64,000 bases of DNA. Origin: Flaccisagitta enflata (lineage: Eukaryota; Chaetognatha; Sagittoidea; Aphragmophora). Position 1 is the first letter of the stretch; the number at the start of each line of letters is the position of its first letter. Shown here piece after piece: positions 38,017 through 49,054 of the stretch. The stretch is taken from NCBI GenBank assembly GCA_965153355.1, contig OZ231126.1:49786001-49850000 (forward strand), written 5' to 3'. The notes under the pieces are model-generated. The model did no database searches, was not told the DNA's origin, and saw nothing but the letters and a program-made list of their open reading frames with translations. The translations under genes were made by a program, and so were the position numbers.

Positions 38017-41000
38017 CTGATGATGATGATGATGATGATGATGATGACGATGATGAATAATGATGTTGATGATGATGATGATGATGAGGAGGAGGAGGAG
38101 GAGGAGGAGGAGGAGGATTATACCTGTTGCACAAATGCCGCGTCGTATCCTCGCTTCGCGATTTCCTCCTTGGTAAGGTATTTGGATTGCACTTGTTTCC
38201 CTGAATGAATGAACGAATGAATGAACGCATGAATGAATGAATGAATGAATGAATGAGTGACTGAATGAATGAGTGATTGAATGAATAAGTGGGTAAATGA
38301 ATGAAAGAATAAATGAATAAATGAATGAATGCATGAAGGAATGAGAGAATGAATAAAAAGTAAATTAATGATAGAAGCAATGATTGAATGAATAAATAGA
38401 TAAATGGATGAATGAATAAATAAATGAATGAATAAATGAATGAATGAATGAATGAATGAATGAATGAATGAATGAATGGATGAATGAATGAATGAATGAA
38501 TGAATGAAGAAATCACCGAAATGCCTCGGCGAACGTTTTTCCATCGGCTTTGTGGCTGATGAAGAATGAATAAATGAATGACTGAATTAGTCAGTGAATG
38601 AATGATAAAAATAATAAATCGAATAAATAGGTAAATAAGTCAAAATGATTGGATCACTGAAATAGAAAACTGAAATACCAGCAACTCGTTTGAGATTCTT
38701 GAAGACCCTGTTGATCATCCTTTGATCGGCTTTGCTGCCGACGTGGAAGTGAAGCGCCAACGCCTCTGGAGCTGACTTCATCAGAATTGGTCGACTAGTA
38801 CCCAGTTTATTCAGGATATCATGGGCCAAATAGGAATGATGCATGGTCATGAATCCAGTGGTGTTCTGGGAAATGAGTTGTTATATGAGAGAGAGCGAGA
38901 GAGAGAGAGAAGAAAGAAAATGTGAGAAGATAACATTATCATCGAACAGGGAGTGGCAAGATCATTTTTCTTCCTTCATTCATTCCTTCCTTCCTTCCTT
39001 CCTTCCTTCCTTCCTTCCCTTCCTTCCTTCCTTCACTTCACTCACTCACTCACTCACTCCTCCTCACTCACTCACTCACTCCTCCTCCTCACTCACTCAC
39101 TCACTCAATCATTCATTCATTCATTCATTTTCATACCTCGTCAGTGACAAAGCCGTTGCCGGTGTTGAAACCGACATCTTTTAACGCCCTCCACTGATTT
39201 TTGGCGAAAATCCTCGAAATGCGGAAAAAGTCTTTGTTCAAGTATCGACCATAACGAAGACGTAATTTGTTCCAGTCTCCATTCTCATTAATTTCTTTCA
39301 TGTATCCTAAAGACGTTCATTGGCAGTGATTGATTGATTGATTGATTAATTGATTGATTGATTGATTGATTAATTGATTTGAATGCTCAATTATGCATCA
39401 TTCAATACAAATACAATGATTGGTCATGGTTGGTATGATAGGTGGAACAATATCCCTCACTAGAACCCAATTGTATGTTTGACGGTACCGTAAACGCTGT
39501 AAACTCAGTTGCTGGTCAGTTCCAAGATAAAACATACCCTTGGGGTCAAGTCTCCTCTGTAAAGCATGTTTAGCGGTGACATAAATGCTGTAAGCTCCGT
39601 GATTATCCGGCCAGTAGTAAACCGGGACGGCGTCTCTTATGTGAAAATACGACGCAGATCCTTTCCAATTGGACAGTCCTACGACCGGCAAATAATATAG
39701 GTTTTTGAACTAACTCGAATGGAAACTTTGAATTCAAAAGTTATTCACTCCATAAAGCTACGCTGCCAAACAAATTCAATTTGTCAAACCTGAAGCTATC
39801 AATGGCAAAATAAAAAAATCAGATCAGAAAAATTGTCTGTCATCAGTTGGTGGGATCAAAACTGTTCCATTTATACACAAATTGTTTTTTAAACATTGAC
39901 TGTGACGGTTGTTATGTCTGTCTGTCCGCCAGTAGGACACTTTTTTTTCATTTTCGAGCGGGTTTTGCACTACTCTGATTGGGCACAAACCTCTTTGTCC
40001 ATCGTGAAAGTAAAAGACGTCTGATCCTTGTCCAAATTTGGCTTGCATGGCGGCCGCGCAGATGGCAGCCGGGCCGCCGACGTACACATCTTTCGGGCTC
40101 TCCATCATTTCCACAACGTCTTCATCCTCATTTGCATCTTCCGCGTCTTCGTTGAGACCCAAATGAGGATCCAATCGAATGTCGATGGATGATCTAGATA
40201 AGATGAAATAGATGAGATGATCTAGATGAGATAATCTAGATGAGATGATCTAGATGAAGTAACAAGGGCAAGAGACATCCAAAGTACAATAGATGCGCAC
40301 CTAAAATGGGGTGGGCATTCCTGTTACAAAAATGAAGAGTAAGGCCATACTATCTAGAGCAAAAGTATGGCAACACCTTAAGACTTCATTTATTCATTTA
40401 ATGAATGATACATAATATGATTCTAAAATATATTCAATACGTGGCATTCCCTCCCTGAGCATCAATGACCGCCTGTGTAGGCCTCAGCATGCATTTGTAA
40501 AGAGATTTTAGGTAAGTTGACAAGATCTTCCTCTAGACTTTAAGAGTGATTCTTTTAAACCTTGCTATGCAACCAAACTTGCATGCACCTTGCTTAGTAG
40601 CTGCTTTGTTTGAGACTAAAGCGGGGGTTAAGATTTAGGCTGTTGGTCAGCCAACCACTTAAAAGTTTAACGCTGTGCTTTATATGCCATTGCTTCTTTG
40701 TAACAACGCAATGTGTCAGAGTGCCATCATTCAATGATTAACTTTAGTTGCGGACACGCAACTCTATAAGAGGCTTTGTCCGTCCATCGGTCGGTCGGTC
40801 CATCGGTCGGTCCATGGGTCTGTCCATAACCATCGAGTCGAAAAGTGGGAAAACACGCATTTCCACCCTTGCCCACCTGTCCGAAACTGATGGCCGTGTA
40901 TCCGGCCTTGTTTATATGGAGTAGCAATCTTGTTTTGTCTGTCATTTCTAAACACTTCCACTTAAATGAATGCAGTTTGCGTCATTGGATCAGAAATTTG

Positions 41001-43681
41001 ATCTAGTTTCAGAATCTCATTGATTTTATATGGATTTTTTATTTAAACGAAGATATTGCTGAAACCGTCTGTTGCCATATTTTTGCTCTAGATAGTATTT
41101 GGACTTGAAATGATGGTGAAACACATTTCTGGGGGTAAAAACGACTTGGGGCCCTCTGGAACCTTGGAGGGGGGTTATAGAGCCCAAAAGCTGATTTGCG
41201 ATGCCGGTTTATAAAGGATGATGATTTTTTAAATCATAATTAATGGAAAAATAATGCCAAACATATATATCTATGATTTTCTTCCCCATATAGCAATAAA
41301 ACAATGTAGTTAAGGTTTAAATAGTGATAAGTTGTGTTTTACTAATTGTATTTTATGATTTGATTCTGTCAAAGGTTATATTTTCCCCAAATTTCCTTTT
41401 TTTCTCTTTTTTTCCCCTTTTAATTTCCTTCCCCATCTCCAGACCCTTTGAAAACTCAAGAATATACAGGCCTGTATTAGCTCATTTAGCTCATTTTTTT
41501 TTGTTTTATAATCGGAAAAATAAATAGATGTTTTGTTACGTGTCTTAGCTTGCAAATATAAGAAAGCATGTCAGTGAGCATGGCTGCTCATCTGTGAGGG
41601 TGTTTTTCAGTATTCTAGCTCACTTAGCTCATCTAGCTCATTTTTTAAAAATTTCAATTGGGATTAATTGGAAAAAAGTCGAATTATGTAATTCGACTTT
41701 TTGAAAAGCATGGGGAGAAAAAAATTTTTCCATTTTCGGTTTGGGGCAATTCCAGGAAGTTGACCATTTGGGGCTGAAAGAGTATACATTTTTGATATTC
41801 TGGCTAAGAAAACTAATTTTCTCTTTCAAATGGCGCCAACCAGAAGTCTCTACGATCACTATTTTAGCAGCTATGAATTTTTGAATCTTTTTTTATTTAT
41901 TTTTTCGCATTTTCGCAAAATCGAAATTTTTCATTGATCCTATTTTTCGGGGCCTTTGTAACAAAGGAGAAATATCATGATGTTACACAAATTGATCCAA
42001 ACTTTTATGACGCTAGGTTTTGCATTTCACTTTGCTTGAGAGAGAGAAAGACAGAGAGAGAAAGAGAAAAGAAAGGATAAGAGAAAGACACACACCCCTC
42101 CACACACACACATTCTCACACACACATTCTCACATTCACACATACATAGAGACAGAAAAGAGAGAAGAAGAAGAAAGAAGAAAGAAAAAGGAGAAGAGAG
42201 AGAGAGAGAGAAAGAGAAGAGAGAGAGACAGAAGAAGAGAGAAGAAGAGGAAGAGAGACGCATACTGACGCACGCACACGCACACACACACATGCACGCA
42301 CACACACACACGCACACACACACTCAAAGAGCAAGGAAGACCAAAGGGCTGAAGAGACAGATAAAATGACAAAACAGGCAGGCAGTCAGCAAGACATGGA
42401 TACACACACAAGAACATGCACTGAAAAAAAAGACTCCCATTTACGACTTTTTTTCCGGTCGGCGAGAAGCCGCCTTTATTGTAAATGTTTGAGCATGGAA
42501 TAAAAAAATGTTGGAGCATGCAAATACAAGTACATGTCAATGAGCATGACTGGTTATCTGGATGAGTGATTTTGAGTTTTTTAGCTCAGGGAGCTCATTT
42601 GGCTCTGTCCTATTTTTCTATGATTTTCAGTGCATTCAATACATACAATTGCTCTTGATTTAGTTTAACAAATAAGAAAAAATTGCAGAGGCTGAAATTG
42701 AAAGCATGGCAAAAAGTGACCAACGCTTATGACTTTTTTCCTCACGGCGATAGTCGCCATTACTGGTATTTTAACAGGAATCCCCACGGCGGCATAGTGT
42801 ATGCGTTCTCTTGACTAAGAAACATGATATTGACACAAGTCATACAACCCGCAGTAAGGGAACCATAATTTATGGAAATCTACCTTAGTGGAAAAAATAT
42901 TTTATGTTTTTTTATTTGCTTTTTGTTCATTTGTTATGACTTTTTTCTTTACTGATAAGTTTTCATTCGTTACTGCGAGGTTCAACTTTAATGAATGCGA
43001 TAAACAAGTGACACGGGGTTACAATATCGTTGCGAACGGGTGGGCAGGGGCATGCAACACCCATACACACCCTTACTTCCAACACACACAAACATACACA
43101 AAAAGTATCTAAAATGCTCGTTTTCCCATTTCTTTTACTCAATGATTACCTACGTACGGACCGACGGATGGACAAAGCCTCTTGTAGAGTTAGGTGTCCG
43201 CAACAAAAAATCTCCGTCTCGAGATTGCTTTTGGTTCATTTTACACGTAAGACCTACCTAACTTCCTATGGACACACCCTGAGTCCCTGACATAAAAAGC
43301 GAGGTAAGAAAAGACTTAAAGCATTAACAGAAACGTCAACAGAAGGTTCAATTTTTGACAAGACCAACCAAGAACACTGAAAACAGCACTAAAAACAACA
43401 AGAAAAAACCCCAAAACTAAACGGAGGAAACAGAAGAAAGCAATGATTACTCGTGCCAGAGGGCGTTTGAAGCAGAATATTTTCCAACTTGATTCCACTC
43501 CGTGACTTCGGGAAAAACTCGCTGGAAGAACTCGAGGCTGTCCTTAGAGCCGCGAATCGGAGCCTCGAGGAGACGCCTCGAGGCCACTTTTCTCTCCAGA
43601 ATGTTGAAGATCTTAGAACCGGAGGTCAAAGAAGGAATCTCTGACGACGGCATTGAAACCCGTCCGTAAAATAGAGGGTCG
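37510..43681 (-). CDS. unrecognised eight-exon gene, 5' end not found
   Basis: Exons on minus: 43681-43451, 40193-39991, 39678-39538, 39306-39137, 38865-38679, 38555-38517, 38200-38124 and 37626-37510. Every border is GT-AG and all seven junction phases match. The product has about 355 residues: [17 protein letters not shown]..., [16 protein letters not shown] (acidic), [113 protein letters not shown], then a stop at 37510. There is no signal peptide or membrane span, and no family that I recognise. The last exon runs toward (TC)n and may be truncated, because residues after EELEG look less constrained. Exons 5-8 are repeated inverted at 27.9-29.2 kb. Confidence 0.75.
37708..37850 (-). mobile_element. 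Helentron-like element, AGTTGCGGAC subfamily, mirrored copy
   Basis: Same insertion as 28919-29066, carried along in the duplication. Minus strand starts TTTTTAGTTGCGGACACTCT and ends CCCGTCCGTAACTGATGGCC plus the terminal CCTTGTT. The 3' word GTCCGTAACT differs from the inverse complement of the start at one base. It proves the element was present before the duplication. Confidence 0.85.
37909..38515. repeat. (TC)n, (GAT)n(GAG)n and (TGAA)n intronic microsatellites
   Basis: (TC)n about 37912-38012, (ATG)n about 38017-38087, (GGA)n about 38087-38117 in intron 7, and (TGAA)n variants about 38205-38512 in intron 6 of the minus-strand gene. Confidence 0.93.
38965..39130. repeat. (TTCC)n, (CACT)n and (ATTC)n tracts
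   Basis: Intron 4 of the minus-strand gene: TTCC about 38980-39032, CTCA about 39037-39107 and ATTC to 39130. Confidence 0.92.
39322..39380. repeat. (GATT)n microsatellite
   Basis: Tetranucleotide run with two AATT interruptions just upstream of exon 4 in intron 3. Confidence 0.93.
40188..40260. repeat. GATCTAGATGA minisatellite at an intron edge
   Basis: Four to five units of a 14-17-bp motif (GATGAGATGATCTAGAT) start at the acceptor of exon 2 of the minus-strand gene. Each unit contains the palindrome ATCTAGAT and, on minus, a TCTAG that could act as an alternative acceptor. Confidence 0.7.
40435..40735 (-). pseudogene. Tc1-like transposase C-terminal relic
   Basis: Minus-strand reading gives [20 protein letters not shown] and [10 protein letters not shown]. 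This corresponds to the family pattern H-x-(A/V)-K-K...WP-x-SPDLNP-IE that carries the last catalytic region of DD34D transposases. Further on is [16 protein letters not shown] and a stop, like the conserved C-terminal AVIDAKGG(H)TKY of Tc1/mariner proteins. In-frame stops and a frame change lie between. A Helentron-like element interrupts it just upstream at 40744. The other catalytic aspartates are not found. Confidence 0.72.
40744..40912 (+). mobile_element. Helentron-like element, AGTTGCGGAC subfamily, full length
   Basis: TTTAGTTGCGGACACGCAAC forms a 7-bp-stem hairpin, followed by TCTATAAGAGGCTTTGTCCG, a (TCGG)n run, CATCGAGTCGAAAAGTGGG, and CCCACCTGTCCGAAACT. That last word differs at one base from the inverse complement of the start. 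Then GGCCG-TGTATC-CGGCC and CCTTGTT. It is inserted into the Tc1-like relic, so it is younger. Confidence 0.88.
41110..41550. other. intronic/intergenic, nothing recognised
   Basis: T-rich sequence with no supported feature. Confidence 0.4.
41555..42030 (+). repeat. dispersed repeat (partners at 42.5 and 52.5-52.9 kb)
   Basis: 41555-41650 (GTGAGCATGGCTG..., TAGCTCACTTAGCTCATCTAG) matches 42520-42610. 41750-42020 (TTTGGGGCTGAA, TCTCTTTCAAATGGCGCCA, TTTCATTGATCCTATTTTTC, TTATGACGCTAGGTTTTG) matches 52585-52855 in the same order. In both cases the homology ends at a GA/CT microsatellite, so the repeat probably carries or seeds one. Confidence 0.6.
42036..42335. repeat. GA/CA-rich low-complexity tract
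   Basis: GAGA, ACAC and AAGAAG mixtures. Frames on both strands are artefacts. Confidence 0.9.
42440..42780. repeat. CGACTTTTTTCCGGTCGGCG repeat words
   Basis: CGACTTTTTTCCGGTCGGCGAGAAGCCGCC-like words occur at 42444, 42729 and again at 45327. Each contains a GGCGA...TCGCC or GGCG...CGCC hairpin and is followed by TTAT(T/G) and ACTGG. Function unknown. They are probably pieces of the 41.6-42.8 kb dispersed repeat. Confidence 0.4.
43027..43209 (-). mobile_element. Helentron-like element, AGTTGCGGAC subfamily, 3' terminus eroded
   Basis: Minus strand: TTTTTTGTTGCGGACACC, AACTCTACAAGAGGC, TTTGTCCATCCGTCGG, then a (TGTG) interruption and GCCCCTGCCCACCCGTTCGC. The final hairpin and CCTTGTT are not recognisable. 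Confidence 0.7.
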
Positions 43682-43725
43682 CTAATAAAATAGAGGGTCG
43701 CTAATGTCGATTGGGGTGTTTTGAA

Positions 43726-43955
<230 letters not shown>

Positions 43956-44164
43956 TCCTGCTTTTGTCCGTCGTTTCCAGGACTACCTTGTCCTTTGAAT
44001 GCGTTTGACAGAAAACGACTTTGAGGTCTTACTATAAGTTGGTACATCGATCTACAGATCATGGCCATTTCATACAGGTAAGGCGTTTTGCCCGGTGGTG
44101 TTGATTCGGATGGCGAGCTTGGATAAAATGGTGAATATAAGTGAACAATTGCCACAAAATTAGT

Positions 44165-44328
44165 AACAAGGCCAAATACACGGCCAATACCAGTCGCGGA
44201 TAGGTGGGCAGGGGCGGAAATGCGCGTTTTTGCTTTTTCGAACTCGATCATTACTAACGGACCAAAAGATGGACCGACGGACGGACGGACAAAGCCTCCT
44301 ACAAGAGTCGCGTGTCAGCAGCTAAAAA
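44165..44328 (-). mobile_element. Helentron-like element, mixed subfamily
   Basis: Minus strand begins AGCTGCTGACACGCGACTCT, then TGTAGGAGGCTTTGTCCGTC, GATCGAGTTCG and CGCCCCTGCCCACCTATCCG followed by CGACTGGTATTGGCCGTGTA, ending CCTTGTT. The 3' word (ATCCGCGACT) fits the AGTCGCGGAC subfamily, while the 5' start is mutated. Confidence 0.78.
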
Positions 44329-44476
44329 GGACTCTAGTCTGAGTGGCACATCATTTAAAGTGTTTTTTTTTAAACAAATAAATATTTTTAGTTGCCACTC
44401 ATGACATGTGTCCCACAATTGTTGAAACTTGAATTAAGATTAAATCTACATCATCATAGATATTGATATCTAGTCT

Positions 44477-44715
44477 TTAGTTGCGGTCACGCAACTCTAC
44501 AAGAGGCTCTGTCCATCCGTCCATCTGTCTGTCTATCCAATGGTCCGTTGGTCTGTTGGTTGTCCGTCGGTAATGATCAAGTCAAAATGTGGAAAAACAA
44601 GCGTTTTGGATGCTGTTGTGTATGTTTGTGTTTGTGGGTTGGGAATTGGGGTATGGATGGGGGTTGGACGGCTCTGCCCAACCATCCGCAACTTAATTGT
44701 GACCCCGCGTCACTT
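44477..44715 (+). mobile_element. Helentron-like element, AGTTGCGGAC subfamily, 3' end eroded
   Basis: TTTAGTTGCGGTCACGCAAC hairpin, TCTACAAGAGGCTCTGTCC and (TGTTGGTC) variants. The middle has an extra GTGTTTGTGGGTTGGG patch, then CCAACCATCCGCAACTTAAT. The terminal hairpin is degenerate. Confidence 0.72.
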
Positions 44716-44892
44716 GTTTCCAACAGATAGAGGATAAAGAAATCTTCATTTTAGTCATGAATTTCATCAATATTGGTTTAGGCATGGTTAATTTTTGTTG
44801 AAAACTGTGGAGATGTGTTTTTCCACCAAAAATTCATCCGTCTTTAAAGGACAATTAAGTTTGAACAAATCAAGTTACAGTTACCAGATAAG

Positions 44893-44895
<3 letters not shown>

Positions 44896-44950
<55 letters not shown>

Positions 44951-44985
44951 AGAGACAAAGAGACAGACACAGAGACACAGATGAT
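44896..44985. repeat. (GA)n(GACA)n microsatellite
   Basis: About 50 bp of GA followed by GACACAGA-type units. Confidence 0.93.
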
Positions 44986-45557
44986 TCAACACATAAGCAA
45001 AGAATAACAAAAGATCTTTGGTGATATTTCTACGTTTACATCCTATAAGCATCAATTCCCAAAGTGATATGGTGAAGCTACAAATAAACTACAAGAGGAT
45101 GTTTCTGGAAAGATATTTAGATGACAGGTCATATTTTTTCTTAAAGTCTTTTAATCCTTATGCGGGTAGCCATGTGGGCATAGATGCAAAAGCGATTTTG
45201 ATTTTTTGATAAAAGCATTGATGAAAAAAAAACCACTCTCAAAGAAATGAGAAAACACAGCTTGATGCAGACTGACTGACACAGCCCAGGTTATTGATAA
45301 AAAAAGTAAAAAAAACGTTTTTACATTTTTTTCCGGTCGGCAATAATTGTTATGACTGGCGTAATAACATTCACATGACAAAAAACGCAATAATAGATTA
45401 AAATAAATGAAAATCTAAATGTGATGAATACCACCATCTTTGGTTTTAAAGAAATAAGGAACCTAATTCCACGGAATCAAAAATTTAATGTTGCCTTTAA
45501 CACTGCTGTATGACGTATATTTGGTTTCCAGCAATGGCAGAGTACTACTCGACTCAA

Positions 45558-47266
45558 AACAAGGCCAACACCTATAAATCGCGTGTGAGACTTACTTACA
45601 TAATCGCCTAATTATTTAAGTACGTTTTTTACTGTAATGATGATAATGACTATAATTACCTATTGACCTATAATTGCCTATAATGACCTATGATTACCTA
45701 TCATTACCTATGATTACCTATAATTACCCATAAACAAATAATGACCTATAAGTACCTATAAAGACTATATGATTACACTTATAATTCTTATAGTTAGTAA
45801 TTACCTATAATGAAATTGATTACCCAAAAGGATAATGACCTATAATTACCTATAATAACATAATGATCTATAATTACCTATAATGACCTATGAACCTATA
45901 ATTGCCTATAATTACCTTTAATTACCAGTTAAATAATGACCTATAAGTACCTATAAAGACCTGCAATTACCTATCATTACATTTGGACCAATAATTACCT
46001 ATTATGACCTATGATTACCTCTACCATAACTACCTTCTTATAATGACTGGCTAACTGACCTATGATTACCTCATTAACGTAACTGCATAATGACCTATAA
46101 TTACCTATGATTAGCTATAATTACCTAAAATTGAATATTGACCTATAATTACCTATAATTGTCTATTTACATATAATTACCTATAATGACCTATGATTAC
46201 CTATAATTACCTATTATTACATAATGACCTATAATTACCTTTGATGACCTTTGATTACCTATGATTACCTATAATTTCATAATGACCTATGATTACCTAT
46301 AATTATCTAAAATGACCTATAATTACACATTATTATGTGACCTATAGTACCTATAATGATCTATATTACCTTTAGTACCTATGATTATCTATTGTACATA
46401 ATATTCTATAATTACCAATGTGACCTATAATGACCTATAATGACCTTATAGTGACCTATAATGACCTATAATTATATAATGACCTATAATTACCTGTAAT
46501 TACCTAATTACCTATGCTATAATTATACCATTACCTATGATTACATACTGACCTATGATTACCAATAATGACCTATAATTGCTTAATAACCTATAATTAC
46601 CTATAATGACCTATAATTACCTATAATTACATGATGACCTGTAATTACCTATAATTACCTACAATGACCTATGATTTCCTCTATGACCCTATGTTACCTG
46701 TAATTGCATAGTGACCTTTAATGCCAACCTATGATTACCCAAAATTGCATGAGGACCTATAAATTACCTATGGTATAAAACAAAAGTGAAATAATATAAT
46801 CTGACTAAAATGACTGAAATGACTGATCTAATGACTTAGAATGACTTAAAATGACAAAATGATGTATAGCTGACTTATAATATAAAATGGCTTCAATGAC
46901 TTAAAATGACTTAAAATTATGAAAAGGATTATATTGACTAAAATGACAATTATGACTTAAAATGACTTGGAATGACTTAAAATGCCCTAAAATCACTTGA
47001 AATGACTTAAAATCACTTGAAATGACTTAAAATAACTTTAAATGACTTAAAATGACTTAAAATGATGAAAAAGACTATATTGACTAAAATGACAATAATG
47101 ACTTAAAATGACTTAGAATGACTTAGAATGACTTAGAATGACTTAAAATGACTTAGAATGACTTAGAATGACTAAAATGACTTAAAAAGCCAAATTAATA
47201 AAAAAAAGTAAAGTGTGACCAGCCAACCGACCGACCGACCAACCGAACGACGGACAAAGCGGATTG
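45558..47266 (-). mobile_element. giant Helentron-like element with expanded internal minisatellites
   Basis: The 3' terminus on plus (AACAAGGCCAACACCTATAA then TCGCGTGTGAGACTTA) and the 5' side (AGTAAAGTGTGACC, (CCGA)n, GGACAAAGCGG) are those of the AAGTCATT subfamily. Between them about 1.6 kb of minisatellite replaces the 150-200 bp of normal copies. 45640-46770 is built on CCTATAATTA/ATGA units of 13-14 bp. 46790-47180 is built on AATGACTTAA units of 10-11 bp. The 5' hairpin is missing. At 1.7 kb it is over four times the normal length. Confidence 0.82.
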
Positions 47267-47393
47267 TAAATGGTGTCTTATTCAGCGCAAACATAATAAA
47301 CATGAGAAAAGGTACATGGAATTCATGACGCTCAATAGGTAAAAAAACAGGTGGCAAATGATCCATTCGCCCAACCAAGATCAAAGTGAGAGA

Positions 47394-47585
47394 GAGAGAG
47401 AGAGACGGTCAAGCAAACCGATGCACAGAGGCAGACAGACAGTTTTTTCCGACAAACGGATAGACAGATAGGAAGACAGGCAGACAGACAGGCAGACAGG
47501 CAGACAGACAGGCAGACAGACAGACAGACAGACAGACAGACAGGCAGACAGACAGGCAGACAGATAGCAGACAGATAGAAAAATT
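47394..47585. repeat. (GA)n and (CAGA)n microsatellite
   Basis: Mostly CAGA with CAGG variants. Confidence 0.93.
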
Positions 47586-47652
47586 GATAAACAAACAGAA
47601 GAAAAAAAAACAGATAGAATTCAAGGCCAGGTGGAAGGGCGAAAGCCAGTTA

Positions 47653-48794
47653 CAGGGTCATCCACCTGAGTTGTCGGATTCTGTTAAGCTTTTACTCTAA
47701 GATGCCAAGAGACATGGATTTGAAATTGATCACGTCTTAAAGAGTATAGATTGACATTTTTTGTATAAAAATTTCAGCCATTTTGGTCAAGTAGTTTGTC
47801 TTTTATGTAAATTTGAAGTAATAAAAATATTTTACCATTTTATAGATTATCCATCAGAAATACAGAATTCTGCTTGCATTCATATTCATTTTCTTTTTAC
47901 TATTTATGCCATAGAGAGAAAATTAATATCAAATGAAAGATAAACTAACAAACATATTGAAATACCGGGTGGACATAAAAAAAGTAGTCACTTTATCTCA
48001 ATAATATGAAAATGATTCTTAATTGAGTATTATGTGATCATTCAAAATAAATAAGCCTTTTAATTTGTGTACATGAATATAATATACAAATTCAAATCAT
48101 GTTTGGTCAATCAAAAAAATGTTTTTGGGCATTATTGCCTATTTATAACAAAAAAATGATGATTGATAATTATTAGTGTTTTGGATATGAATTTGTTTTT
48201 TTATTTAAAAAAAATTGATGCTTATACTTTCCTAAGACCTACTTTTAATCAACTATTGCAATTCAAAAGCAAACTTTGGAGAGAACACTATTTCATACTC
48301 AATTTCAAGCAAAATTGTTCAAGTGGTCCCTAATTCAATTCAGTTTTTTTAAGATAACCTGAAAAATATTGATCTTCATAGAAAATATTCATAATGGAAC
48401 ATGATGTGCACGATCATATCTAAATAACTAAAAAAAAGTTTTTACTTAGGAGAAATATTAAAAGTGATATAAAAAGATTAAAAATTACTTTTTTAAAGTC
48501 CACCCGTTACTTTAATATCATCACTGATTCAAGCCTGTTTTGGATTGATTACTAAAAAAATTCAAAAACTAATTGAAGTGTTGACTTGCACAATTCCTAA
48601 AAAATCTGTTGTCTTGAAATAAAAGCTTTACGTTAAAATCCATGTTAAAGACAAACTACTAAATAAATGGCTGAAATTTTTATACAAAAAATGTCAATCT
48701 ATACTCTTTTAGACTTGATCAATTTCAAATCCATGTCTCTTGGCATCAAGAGAGTAAAGCTTATAGAATCCGACAACTCAGGTGGATGACCCTG
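47653..48794. mobile_element. TA-flanked inverted-repeat element, outer, non-autonomous
   Basis: Terminal inverted repeats of about 150-170 bp begin CAGGGTCATCCACCTGAG, contain GCCAAGAGACATGGATTTGA and AAAAATTTCAGCCATTT in both arms, and are over 90% alike by eye. TA occurs at 47651-47652 and 48795-48796. The centre is filled by another element. No transposase is seen. Start word and TA target fit the Tc1/mariner superfamily. Confidence 0.85.
47965..48507. mobile_element. TA-flanked inverted-repeat element, nested inner
   Basis: Left end CCGGGTGGACATAAAAAAAG; right end, inverse complement, ACGGGTGGACTTTAAAAAAG. TA is present at 47963-47964 and 48508-48509. 543 bp, AT-rich, no coding frame. 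A different family from the outer element because the terminal words differ. Confidence 0.7.
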
Positions 48795-48846
48795 TACACT
48801 AAACATCAATTGATTAGGGTGATAATAAAACAGATTGAAACAATGG

Positions 48847-48951
48847 TCACGTGAATTTGCGAGGCCAAGATCCCGAGAGTCAATAACCGAGAAAAGAATA
48901 CATTGTTGGTCCATTCTTCGATCTTTGAATTACCGCCTCGCAAATTCCGGT

Positions 48952-49045
<94 letters not shown>

Positions 49046-49046
49046 G
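48847..49046. repeat. 19-bp inverted repeat plus (GA)n
   Basis: TCACGTGAATTTGCGAGGC at 48847 returns inverted at 48936-48954 with one or two mismatches, directly followed by about 90 bp of GA repeat. The stretch between is open on minus (EAVIQRSKNGPTMYSF) but lacks an acceptor, so no exon is called. Confidence 0.6.
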
Positions 49047-49054
49047 AGAGAGAG

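Larger units (their letters stand above)
37587..38910 (-). repeat. right arm of the 1.3-kb inverted duplication
   Basis: Mirrors 27880-29187 across an 8.4-kb spacer holding the LINE and two (TC)n tracts. Only this arm continues smoothly into exon 8 and upstream exons, so it looks like the ancestral copy. Differences between arms are mostly repeat-number changes and a few substitutions. Confidence 0.88.
40350..41095 (-). mobile_element. Tc1/mariner-like element, deletion derivative
   Basis: Terminal inverted repeats of about 26 bp, CTATCTAGAGCAAAA then TATGGCAACA at both ends with one mismatch, flanked by TA at 40348-40349 and 41096-41097. Inside is a transposase C-terminal relic (minus) and a Helentron-like insertion. 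It lies in intron 1 of the minus-strand gene. Size is 746 bp, about half that of an intact Tc1-like element. The N-terminal half of the transposase is gone. Confidence 0.85.

Noticed and set aside
48880-48954. Minus-strand exon EAVIQRSKNGPTMYSF
   Set aside because: It is coding-like, but there is no acceptor between the GA run and the frame, and the edge is part of a 19-bp inverted repeat.
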